From assembly GCA_964493995.1 (NCBI GenBank), contig CAZBQD010000008.1, positions 1-64,000 on the forward strand: a stretch of 64,000 nt of DNA, read 5' to 3'. Shown in pieces: positions 53,543 to 61,666 of the stretch. Position numbers and translations under genes: made by a program. Source of the DNA: GCA-002282575 sp964493995 (GTDB lineage: Bacteria; Pseudomonadota; Gammaproteobacteria; Thiomicrospirales; Thiomicrospiraceae). Below the pieces are notes generated by a model, which was not told the origin of the DNA, searched no databases, and saw only the letters and a program-made list of their open reading frames with translations. Each line of letters opens with the position of its first letter. The first letter of the stretch is position 1.

Positions 53543-54670
53543 CTAACGATACTGACGCAAATACCACCATTCAAAGACTTGCTTCGCCCAGTGTAATAAG
53601 CGGCAGGGAATCATGAAGTTACGCTTTTCATCACGCCATACCAAGATGCCACGATCGTGCATATCCATAATACACACCAATTCAACTTTCGTTTTCACAC
53701 AGGGACTTTGACCGCTTAACTCGGCAATCAGGTTGTCCGCTGCGGTTTTCGCTTGTAGGTCGGCCATGTGTGCCTGTTTGGGTAGCCATTCTGGTCCGGG
53801 ATAGCTGCCCGAATCGCCGGCAACGTAGGTGAGCTCTAAGCCTGCAACCTGCCCCTTTTCATTCGCTGGTAAAAAACCACCTGATGAAAGTTCTACACCC
53901 GCTTGATCTGCCCAAGCGGGCCCCGTCATACCCGGCATAAACAGGATTAAATCGGTACTAATTGTTTCTCCCTCTGTCACCACGGCTTGTGTTTCGAATC
54001 GCACCAATTTGTGACCTAAATGGGTGCTGATGTCTCTTTCTGCCATGCGATTGAGGATACGATCAACGGCTTCGTCGCCTAAGCGTTGACCAGGGCGTTT
54101 GGCGGGCGCAAAAAACTTAAAGGTAAAACGATCACGAATGCCTTCTGCACGCATCCAGTTATCCAGTCCGAACAAGAGTTCAAACATCGGGCCACCACGC
54201 ATGGCAGCTGGCTCATTGGGATTGCTGGCAAAACCAAACGCAATGCTACCACCAGTATCACGCATGGCGGCGAGTCGATCTCGGATCTGTTCTGCTGCCG
54301 GAATGCCCTCGCACAGCGCAATACTATGCTCAATACCCGGTAGTTTTTTCATAAAACGACCACCCGAACCAATGATTAGGCCATCATTACGAATGTCGCC
54401 CGCACTGGTGTGGACCACTCGGCCTTGCTCGCTTAATCCGGTCACCTGTGCTTTAACGTGCGTTAAATTCATGCGCTTAAAGAAATGAGCCAAGGGCACG
54501 CGCAGTTGCTCACCACGGCGTTTTCCGGTCGGAATCCAAATGAGGCTGGGATAGTAAATCAGCTCATCTGTCGGGCTAATGAGGGCAATCTTGGCATCGG
54601 GACGCTGTGCGCGAACCCGTTGTACGGCGGTGAGAGCGGCAAAGCCGCTACCAATAATGCTGATGTTCAT
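53543..54670 (-). CDS. Sulfide:quinone-reductase-like flavoprotein (SQR/FCSD type) lacking the middle cysteine
   Basis: 375 residues from the ATG at 54670. The FAD-binding GSGFAALTAVQR leads the protein. A C-terminal amphipathic region resembles that of membrane-bound SQRs. C120 (ALCEG) and a C-terminal Cys (ELVCIMD) match two of the redox cysteines of SQR. The middle Cys, usually within SCFGPAYEF, is absent: the region reads AAMRGGPMFEL. It could be an SQR variant with altered activity or an NDH-2-like quinone reductase. It stands alone between repeat F and the degenerate GGDEF gene. Confidence 0.75.
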   Translation of the reverse strand: MNISIIGSGFAALTAVQRVRAQRPDAKIALISPTDELIYYPSLIWIPTGKRRGEQLRVPLAHFFKRMNLTHVKAQVTGLSEQGRVVHTSAGDIRNDGLIIGSGGRFMKKLPGIEHSIALCEGIPAAEQIRDRLAAMRDTGGSIAFGFASNPNEPAAMRGGPMFELLFGLDNWMRAEGIRDRFTFKFFAPAKRPGQRLGDEAVDRILNRMAERDISTHLGHKLVRFETQAVVTEGETISTDLILFMPGMTGPAWADQAGVELSSGGFLPANEKGQVAGLELTYVAGDSGSYPGPEWLPKQAHMADLQAKTAADNLIAELSGQSPCVKTKVELVCIMDMHDRGILVWRDEKRNFMIPCRLLHWAKQVFEWWYLRQYR

Positions 54671-54773
54671 GCTGGCTCTTTTTGGGTCATTAATACCATT
54701 ATTATAAACGCGCACGCATCTATTTTCTAATTGAAAATCATGATGATGAGTTATTAGTAAAATTCAAACGGGC

Positions 54774-55754
54774 TCAAAGCACTTCGCTGAGTTCTGGGCT
54801 GAAACTGAGCGTGCCGCTGTTGCGTTTTTCTTGCATGAAGCTGTCTAAGCGATTGAGCGTGGCTTCTGCTTGATCCGTCACTAAGTCTACCACCATGGTC
54901 ACCGGTTGAGCGGGAACAGCAGCGCGTTCGCCATTTTCTTTGAAGTGAATGGAAGCGAGCTGATTATGGATGCGTTTAATCAAGCTGGCAATGGGAGCAT
55001 CGGGTTTCATCACCAGAGTGAGCACAAATTCATCGGCAGTTAAGCGCCAGGCATGAGAACCTTCGCCCAGTGAAGCGAGAATTTTGGCATATCCACGTAG
55101 CAGGCTATCGCCGCGATGGTGTCCGTATTGGGCGTTATACTGCGCAAAGTGATCTATGTCGATCAGGGCTAACAGAATGCGTTTTCCCGACGTCTGATTA
55201 CGTTTGACAATGACCGGTAGAAACTCGGCTAGGTGTGTTTCGTTATGCAATCGTGTCAGTAGGTCGGTCATGGTATGCTTTTTATGCTCGACCAAGCGGG
55301 CTCGTGTGGCATCGACGCGTTGTTTGCCGTCTTTTACTTCGTGTGACAACAAGCGATTCGCTTTTTTCAGATGCGCTGAAATGAGCGGTGCTTTTTCGGG
55401 ATTTTTTTCTAAAGCTTGCGCCAATTCAAAGTGCGTATCGACGTGTTTACTGACATTATCGGTCATTTCGCCAATGGCATTCATCAGCTCTTGCTCAACG
55501 CCGGCGATGGTACGTTCTTGTTGTTTGAAAAAGCGCTCTGTTAGTCTCACCCCTAAAATGTCCGACCAATGTTCTTGATTATGACGCATCTCATCAATAA
55601 AGGCGGTAAACTCGGGGTGTTCGCCTAAAGCATATTCGTAGAATAAATGGTAATTGATTGGATTGGGGTGCGCATTCAGCTCACTCATCAGGGCTAAGGC
55701 TTCCTTATGTGCCACCAACATGGCTTGAGGCTGATGTAAATAGGCCAGACGCAT
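54774..55754 (-). CDS. Degenerate GGDEF-domain protein
   Basis: 326 residues and soluble, from the ATG at 55754 (GGAG 7 nt upstream). An all-helical N-terminal region (1-160) of unknown type is followed by a GGDEF-like domain with LIDIDHFAQYNAQYGHHRGDSLLRGYA. The signature is TADEF at 239-243 in place of GGDEF, so cyclase activity is not expected. It may bind GTP or c-di-GMP or interact with another protein. It starts 27 nt after the HDOD gene. Confidence 0.85.
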   Translation of the reverse strand: MRLAYLHQPQAMLVAHKEALALMSELNAHPNPINYHLFYEYALGEHPEFTAFIDEMRHNQEHWSDILGVRLTERFFKQQERTIAGVEQELMNAIGEMTDNVSKHVDTHFELAQALEKNPEKAPLISAHLKKANRLLSHEVKDGKQRVDATRARLVEHKKHTMTDLLTRLHNETHLAEFLPVIVKRNQTSGKRILLALIDIDHFAQYNAQYGHHRGDSLLRGYAKILASLGEGSHAWRLTADEFVLTLVMKPDAPIASLIKRIHNQLASIHFKENGERAAVPAQPVTMVVDLVTDQAEATLNRLDSFMQEKRNSGTLSFSPELSEVL

Positions 55755-55780
55755 AGCAGGACTCCAATGCAATAAAGGGG

Positions 55781-56737
55781 CTAAATAGGGGTACGATCAA
55801 TGAGCATCGACAATAGGTTCATGCGAATGAGCGATTTGGCTTCATCCGACAAATAGAGCACGTCTAAGGCCGTGCTGCGTACCTGTTCCACTTCGGTGGC
55901 TTGGTAATTTTCGGCATTAATTTCACCGACCATCACTTCGGCTAATAAGCCAATCGCTACCAGCAAGCGCACGCGTTCGTTAGCAAAATGGGCAACCTGT
56001 TGACAGTTATGATGTTCTTGAATGGCTAGCAGCATATCACCTTCTCCTGCACCATTACCAAACCCCCATTGACGCGCCGCCACTACGCCCAAGTAGTCAT
56101 GGCGAATTTTCAGCTCTTGCTCTTCTAGTTGCGGGCCGCTGGCAGGGAAAGAAAGCAGATGATACCAGTAGCGATCGTATTTTTGTTGCAGGCTATTGGC
56201 GACACCAATAGCACCGGCATCGCGGAATAACCCAAATAAGTAAGCATCGCTGATATCGATTCCCTGAACATAACCGGCAATCTCGGCACAGGCAACCGCC
56301 ACGTCAAAACTGTGGTCAATAATGGAACGGAACAGGGTAGATTGTGCCGGTATGGAGCGAATGGCGGCAGCAACCGCCAGACGATAGGTTTTTTGAATGC
56401 CAATTAAACTGATGACGTGACCGATGGTTTTCACTTCAACCGTGGCTGTCATATGACGCAAAAAAGTGGGTGATTTAACAATACTGAGAATTTCACCGGT
56501 AATGACATTGTTCGATTCGATGATTTCGGCAAATTTTCGTGCATTCGGATAGCGCGAATTGGCTTCCCGCTCCAATAGCATGATGACATCGGGCATATCG
56601 GGCACTTTGAATGCACTGGCGCCGCCCACATGCTTAAGGCTCTGCATAATCGCTTCTTTACGCAGCGGCACACTCACCATGGAAGGGGCGTGAGTGCTTT
56701 GACTAGCCTGTTGTTTGCTAACTTGGTGACGATTCAT
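55781..56737 (-). CDS. HDOD-domain protein
   Basis: 318 residues. The HDOD core includes FKVPDMPDVIMLLERE, KFAEIIESNNVITGEILSIV and VISLIGIQKTYRLAVAAAI, with metal ligands of HD phosphohydrolases missing, as is usual. HDOD proteins scaffold or regulate signalling. The gene runs directly into the degenerate GGDEF gene, and the pair looks like a regulatory unit without obvious catalytic activity. Confidence 0.85.
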   Translation of the reverse strand: MNRHQVSKQQASQSTHAPSMVSVPLRKEAIMQSLKHVGGASAFKVPDMPDVIMLLEREANSRYPNARKFAEIIESNNVITGEILSIVKSPTFLRHMTATVEVKTIGHVISLIGIQKTYRLAVAAAIRSIPAQSTLFRSIIDHSFDVAVACAEIAGYVQGIDISDAYLFGLFRDAGAIGVANSLQQKYDRYWYHLLSFPASGPQLEEQELKIRHDYLGVVAARQWGFGNGAGEGDMLLAIQEHHNCQQVAHFANERVRLLVAIGLLAEVMVGEINAENYQATEVEQVRSTALDVLYLSDEAKSLIRMNLLSMLIDRTPI

Positions 56738-56853
56738 AACTGACCTAAAAAACCCCTTAACATAGACACAAGTCTCTTCCCTTCATTATATCGGCCGATG
56801 TTGGCAAATGCACACCCCTTTTTATGAAGGCTAGGCACTGCAAAACGGCTCGA

Positions 56854-56882
56854 AAAAAAACGCCCCAGTATTTGGGGCGTTT
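56854..56882 (-). terminator. Intrinsic terminator after the cupin gene
   Basis: A perfect 10-bp stem (AAACGCCCCA / TGGGGCGTTT) with a 5-nt loop. On the minus strand it is followed by eight T. Confidence 0.9.
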
Positions 56883-56905
56883 ATGAACTACACAATCCTG
56901 AAGTT

Positions 56906-57829
56906 TTACTTGACCAGCTTAAAGTCGAGCACCTGCATATTCATAATCAAGCCCGCATCTTGAATGGGCAGCACCACGGCATCCTCATCGGAGTCATTGT
57001 GGTGCGAATGCCACCAACCCGGTGGAGTGATGAAGGTTGACCCAGCCGTCCACATGGCTTTGATCGGATTAACGATGTTGCCGTTGTCATCTAATTCTTT
57101 ACCAATCAGAGTGTAGGTGTTGGGGCCGGCACTGACGCAATGGTCGATGGCAATGGAGTTGTGACGATGCGGCTTTTGGGTGATACCCGCTGGCAGCACA
57201 TTGTACAAAGACCAAAGCGTATGCGTTAGCGTCATGGTTTTAGGGAAGTTCGGATTCGACAATAACACACCCAAACGGTTACGCTTGGTGGCATTGGTAT
57301 CAGCACGCTCGTTGGCAATGGCTTGCGCTAGGCGTTCTTTGGTGTAAAGTACCGGTGTGAAACGGGCGCTGGTGGGTGCAACACCTAAGTAAGACAACAA
57401 AGGCGCATCATTCACCCAGAACAAAGCCGCATCTTCACTGGCAAAGTGTTCAGCGGCTTGCGTAGCCGGTAGCGTAAACAAATCACCCGCTTTCCATAAA
57501 ATATTGCCTTGATCGACCTGCGTGTTGCCACGACCACGAATGACAAAGAACATTTGTGAAGCGGCCACGAAATCGGTTTTAATGGATTCATTGGCATTCA
57601 CACGTAAGTAACCGGCATAGAGGTTAGGCGTGGTGGCGGGATAGTCGGTGTCTAAATTGCTTGATAGGTCAAAAGGGATAACGCGTGTTGCGCCTGTTGC
57701 CCACATATCGCTTAAAAAAGCATCGACATCGATTTGTGGCATCTTTGGGTTGACCGCAGACAAGTATTCTTTGAATTGCGCTTGCGCTTCCCACGATTGC
57801 GTCATGGTATAGTCGTTATTGGCTGTCAT
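56906..57829 (-). CDS. Bicupin protein, possible gentisate-dioxygenase-like enzyme
   Basis: 307 residues from the ATG at 57829 (GGAG about 10 nt upstream). Two beta-barrel repeats are visible; the second has KPHRHNSIAID and TPPGWWHSHHNDSDEDAVVLP with possible metal-binding histidines. The first barrel lacks an obvious histidine set. It resembles the gentisate 1,2-dioxygenase superfamily, but no aromatic-degradation gene is nearby. Function is not certain. Confidence 0.75.
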   Translation of the reverse strand: MTANNDYTMTQSWEAQAQFKEYLSAVNPKMPQIDVDAFLSDMWATGATRVIPFDLSSNLDTDYPATTPNLYAGYLRVNANESIKTDFVAASQMFFVIRGRGNTQVDQGNILWKAGDLFTLPATQAAEHFASEDAALFWVNDAPLLSYLGVAPTSARFTPVLYTKERLAQAIANERADTNATKRNRLGVLLSNPNFPKTMTLTHTLWSLYNVLPAGITQKPHRHNSIAIDHCVSAGPNTYTLIGKELDDNGNIVNPIKAMWTAGSTFITPPGWWHSHHNDSDEDAVVLPIQDAGLIMNMQVLDFKLVK

Positions 57830-58050
57830 AATGCTAAGGCTCCTTAAAGGTGATTCAGCCTGCGCTAAGCCTTGCACCACGAACTAGGCAAACGGAGGCA
57901 ACTAGCGTCACTAGCACCACTGACTCAGCCGATAAAAGACTCAGTTAATGAATGTGCAATGCCCGCTGTGATATTGATTTATTTTATGGTTGAATTTTAC
58001 CCTTTTGCCCTTGTTAAATCAATCGATTAAGGCAAAAGGGTGACAAGGAG

Positions 58051-59712
58051 TTATTCGAGCACTTGACCTAAACGCGCCACCAGTTGGCTATTTTCACGAT
58101 AATCGACCGGGCAGTCGATCACGGTGACGCCCTGATGCGCTAAGGCTTGTTGTAAGGCGGGTAATAAGGCATCGGCGGATTCGACACGCACACCGACAGC
58201 ACCAAAAGATTGAGCCAGTTGCACAAAGTCAGGATTGTTAAATTCAACAAAAGCGCTGCGTCCAAACTCGCGCTCTTGTTTCCAGCGAATTAAGCCATAG
58301 CCGGAATCATTCCAAATGAGTACCACTAAAGACAGGCCTAAGCGCACAGCGGTTTCCAGTTCTTGCACGTTCATGAGGAAACCGGCATCACCGGTAACTG
58401 CGACGGCGGCTTTTTCCGGATGCGCCAGTTTGGCGGCAACGACACCGGGTAAGGCAATGCCCATGCTGGCAAAGCCATTGGAGATGATGCAGGTATTGGA
58501 GATTTCGCAACGGAACATACGCGCCATCCACATTTTATGGGCGCCGACATCGCAGACCGCAATGTCGTCTAGCGCCATGGCGGTACGTAAATCCCAAATG
58601 ATTTTTTGCGGTTTGAGCGGCCAGTCGGTTGATTTGGCATGTTGCTTCATTTCATGAATGAGCGATTGACGCAGGTTACGGTAAGGCGTTAAATCTCGCT
58701 TGGGAATGCTGGCTTGCCAGTCGGGATCACCGCGGTGGGTATTGGTCATCAGCTCTAGGTTGCGATAAATATCACCCAGAATTTCCACGCTGGGGATGTA
58801 GGCATCATCCACTTCGGCCGGCTGGCTGTCGATGTGAATGATGGTGCGATCACGACTGGCATGCCAAACGCGCGGGTGATATTCCGCCATATCAAAACCA
58901 ATGCAAATAATAACATCGGCTAATTCAAAGCCACAATTTTGATAGTCGCCTGATTGCAGCCCCGCCGTACCAATCGCCAGTTCGTGCTTAAAGGAAATCA
59001 CCCCTTTTGCCATAAAGGTGTTGACGACTGGCAGGTGGAAGGTTTCGGCAAAGGCTTTGAGCTTTTCTTCGGCACGCGCCCGAATAATACCGTTACCCGC
59101 TAGGATCAACGGGTGTTTGGCCTGTTTGATTAAAGCCAGAGCCTGATCGCGGACTTCAGGATGTGCGCCCGAGCGCAGGGGTTCTGAAATGGGGAGCGGT
59201 TTGGCCTCTGTGTGCATTTTGGCGACGTTTTCGGGGAAGTCGATAAAGCAGGCACCGGGTTTTTCACTTTGCGCTTGCTTAAAGGCTTTGCGAATGACTT
59301 CGGGCGTGGTTTCGGGTTCTAGAATTTGCGCTGCATATTTGCTGATGGGGCGGAACATGCTAACCAAATCGACCACTTGATGCGATTCTTTATGCATACG
59401 ACTGGTTGCCGCCTGACCGGCAATCGCCACCACGGGGGCGCGATCCATATTGGCATCAGCGACACCGGTAATGAGATTGGTCGCTCCTGGTCCAAGGGTG
59501 GACATACAGACGCCAGCCTTGCCGGTTAAACGACCATACACATCAGCCATAAAGGCTGCCCCTTGCTCGTGGCGCGTGCAAACAAAGTGAATGGATGAGT
59601 CGAGTAGGGCATCCATGACATTCAGGTTTTCTTCACCTGGAATACCGAAAATATACTCAACCTGTTCGGCTTCTAGACAACGAACGAGTAGGTGGGCAGC
59701 GTTGGCGTTCAT
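58051..59712 (-). CDS. Acetolactate-synthase-like thiamine diphosphate enzyme
   Basis: 553 residues. Catalytic Glu in CTRHEQGAAFMADVYGRLTG, central Rossmann domain, and TPP motif GDAGFLMNVQELETAVRLGLSLVVLIWNDSGYG. The overall pattern is closest to catabolic acetolactate synthases (AlsS), which form acetolactate from two pyruvate. No small regulatory subunit (ilvN) or acetolactate decarboxylase gene follows, so other alpha-keto acids are possible. The start overlaps the dsbA stop as ATGA. Confidence 0.85.
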   Translation of the reverse strand: MNANAAHLLVRCLEAEQVEYIFGIPGEENLNVMDALLDSSIHFVCTRHEQGAAFMADVYGRLTGKAGVCMSTLGPGATNLITGVADANMDRAPVVAIAGQAATSRMHKESHQVVDLVSMFRPISKYAAQILEPETTPEVIRKAFKQAQSEKPGACFIDFPENVAKMHTEAKPLPISEPLRSGAHPEVRDQALALIKQAKHPLILAGNGIIRARAEEKLKAFAETFHLPVVNTFMAKGVISFKHELAIGTAGLQSGDYQNCGFELADVIICIGFDMAEYHPRVWHASRDRTIIHIDSQPAEVDDAYIPSVEILGDIYRNLELMTNTHRGDPDWQASIPKRDLTPYRNLRQSLIHEMKQHAKSTDWPLKPQKIIWDLRTAMALDDIAVCDVGAHKMWMARMFRCEISNTCIISNGFASMGIALPGVVAAKLAHPEKAAVAVTGDAGFLMNVQELETAVRLGLSLVVLIWNDSGYGLIRWKQEREFGRSAFVEFNNPDFVQLAQSFGAVGVRVESADALLPALQQALAHQGVTVIDCPVDYRENSQLVARLGQVLE

Positions 59713-60338
59713 TTTTGGCTCAGCTCCTCAATTAAAGCAAAGAGTTTAGCATGCGAGCCTGCCATGGGTAAGTCGGTGACATAGTGACCGTTGACGACAA
59801 AGGTGGGTACGGCTTCAAGCTGATATTGTCCCGACAGTTTAGCCGCACGAGTGACATCGGCGGTATTGGCATCGCTGTCATAAGCTTTCAAGAAAGCCGC
59901 TTTGTCGAAGGATTTGTCTTTTGCTGCCAGTAGGTCTGCCACTTCTTCTTGATTTTTAGGTCGGGCTTTGTCTTGTAAAAACAACTCAAACACTTTGCTA
60001 TGTAGCGATAATTGATTGCTGGCTTTTAAGGCAAAATGAATGCGTGCCAGTGTTGCCCATGCCGGCGATTGGAACACGGCAGGGATGGCTTCAAACTGAA
60101 TGTGTTTGGGTTTGTTGGCCAGCCATTCTTTTAAGGGTTTTTCCATTTCTTGACAGTGCGAACAGCCATAAAAGAAAAATTCTTGTACTGTCCCTTTGGC
60201 CACTAAAGCGCGCGCATTGTCAGGCAGTTTCTTGTAGTGAATGCCTTCTTCAAAGGCAAAGGGTGCTGCTTGTGCTGACCAGGAAAAGAGTCCAACTAAG
60301 CTAGCTCCCATCAAGCTAATAAGAGAACGACGATTCAT
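59709..60338 (-). CDS. dsbA: Periplasmic thiol-disulfide oxidoreductase DsbA (CSHC active site)
   Basis: 209 residues. The signal peptide ends near SAQA. The active site is GCSHC (C59, C62); classical DsbA has CPHC, so the middle residue is Ser in place of Pro. The cis-Pro loop is EAVPTFVVNG, and the helical insert is present. It introduces disulfides in secreted proteins. The stop overlaps the start of the TPP-enzyme gene (ATGA). dsbA near ccsA, resB and engB is conserved in several groups. Confidence 0.93.
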   Translation of the reverse strand: MNRRSLISLMGASLVGLFSWSAQAAPFAFEEGIHYKKLPDNARALVAKGTVQEFFFYGCSHCQEMEKPLKEWLANKPKHIQFEAIPAVFQSPAWATLARIHFALKASNQLSLHSKVFELFLQDKARPKNQEEVADLLAAKDKSFDKAAFLKAYDSDANTADVTRAAKLSGQYQLEAVPTFVVNGHYVTDLPMAGSHAKLFALIEELSQK

Positions 60339-60377
60339 AATAAGCTTCCTTTACGAATGTTTACGTATCGACATTAA

Positions 60378-60458
60378 AGCAGATAGGGGTCTGGGGGTAA
60401 GGCTTAACCGTTTGAGCATCTTGTGCTGACCTTAACGCCTTCCCCCAGATATTAAACA
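60378..60458 (-). repeat. Possible copy D of repeat family 1 (short, uncertain)
   Basis: Read on the minus strand, TCTGGGGGAAGGCGTTAA is followed by AAGCCTTACCCCCAGACCCCTATC. The latter shares CCCCCAGACCCCTATC with copy B, and the left arm resembles GGTGGAAGGGTGTTAA there. The hairpin arm typical of copies A and C is not present. Confidence 0.4.
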
Positions 60459-60478
60459 AAGGACTGGTAAGCTTTAGC

Positions 60479-61666
60479 TTACAAGGTTCCGTAAGAATGC
60501 AGCCCCGACAAGAACATGTTCACCCCTAAGAAGGCAAAGGTGGTGATGAGTAAACCAAGAATTGCCCACCACGCCATGCGCGTACCGCCCCAGCCTTTCG
60601 ACATACGGAAGTGCAACCAAGCCGCGTAGTTCAACCAGACAATCAGTGCCCAGGTTTCTTTCGGATCCCAGCTCCAGTAACCGCCCCAAGCTTCGGCTGC
60701 CCACATAGCACCCAGAATAGTGGCGATGGTGAAGAAAGCAAAACCAAAGGCAATGGCTTTGTACATCACATCTTCCATGCTAGCCAGTGTTGGTAAGCGT
60801 GTTAACCAAGGGTTGTTGTTATCGCCGCGTTGTTCAATACGATGACGCCATAGGTAAGGAATGGCAATCATGGCTGCTAAGGCGAAAGTACCATAGCCAA
60901 TGAAGTTAGCCGGAACGTGAATCTTCATCCAGTAGCTTTTTAATGCAGGCACCAGCGGTTGAATTGCTGCCGCATCACGACCAAAGGTGTACCACAAAAT
61001 AAAGGCAACGGCGGCAGAGATGACCGCTAAAACGAAGCCACCCAACGCACGGCTGCGGATTTTTTGTTCGTAATAGAGGTACAACAAAGCGGTAATAATG
61101 GCGAAGAGAATGAACACTTCATACAGGTTGCTCACCGGAATGTGACCGTAATCGGGATTAATCAGGTAAGACTCGCGCCAACGCACGCCCATGCCGGTTA
61201 AGCCGAACGCTACTGCCGACCAAGTGAGCCCAGTTGCCACCTTGCCAGAGAAGCTCGAATCACGCCACAGGGCAAAAAAGTAAGTGACCATGGCAAAAAT
61301 GAATAGCACATTCATCCACATAATGGCCGATTGACTCGAGAACAGGAACTTCAAGAAGAAGGCCGTTTCCTGCGCTTGGTAGTTGTCGCCATTAGCGGCA
61401 TAACTGGCAATACCAGCCCAGGTCATCAACAGCACGGCAGCCATCAGTGGTTGGATGCTTTTCCATGCCAGTCCAAAAGCAATCACGCCTAGGGTGGTGC
61501 CGATTAAAATGGCGGTTTCGTAATGACGATCATTGGCGTCCATCAGTTCGCCATAACGTTCCCAGCCCAGCCAGCTGGCAAAAATAATCAATAGGCTCCA
61601 TAAAATGCCTCTGACGCTTAAAAGCGATTGAAGCAGAGTGGGCTGCTCTGTGTAGCCTGCAGTCAT
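60479..61666 (-). CDS. ccsA: Cytochrome c biogenesis protein CcsA/ResC (System II)
   Basis: 395 residues with about 8-10 membrane helices. The heme-handling WWD motif is present (WAAEAWGGYWSWDPKETWALIVW). It forms the System II heme transporter-synthetase with ResB (also called CcsB in some systems; names are swapped between groups). It ligates heme to apocytochrome c outside the membrane. The start overlaps the resB stop (ATGA). Confidence 0.94.
   Translation of the reverse strand: MTAGYTEQPTLLQSLLSVRGILWSLLIIFASWLGWERYGELMDANDRHYETAILIGTTLGVIAFGLAWKSIQPLMAAVLLMTWAGIASYAANGDNYQAQETAFFLKFLFSSQSAIMWMNVLFIFAMVTYFFALWRDSSFSGKVATGLTWSAVAFGLTGMGVRWRESYLINPDYGHIPVSNLYEVFILFAIITALLYLYYEQKIRSRALGGFVLAVISAAVAFILWYTFGRDAAAIQPLVPALKSYWMKIHVPANFIGYGTFALAAMIAIPYLWRHRIEQRGDNNNPWLTRLPTLASMEDVMYKAIAFGFAFFTIATILGAMWAAEAWGGYWSWDPKETWALIVWLNYAAWLHFRMSKGWGGTRMAWWAILGLLITTFAFLGVNMFLSGLHSYGTL

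Noticed and set aside
57830..58050. 220-nt gap between the cupin and TPP-enzyme genes
   Set aside because: It contains a short direct repeat of GACTCAG but no convincing promoter, RNA or frame.
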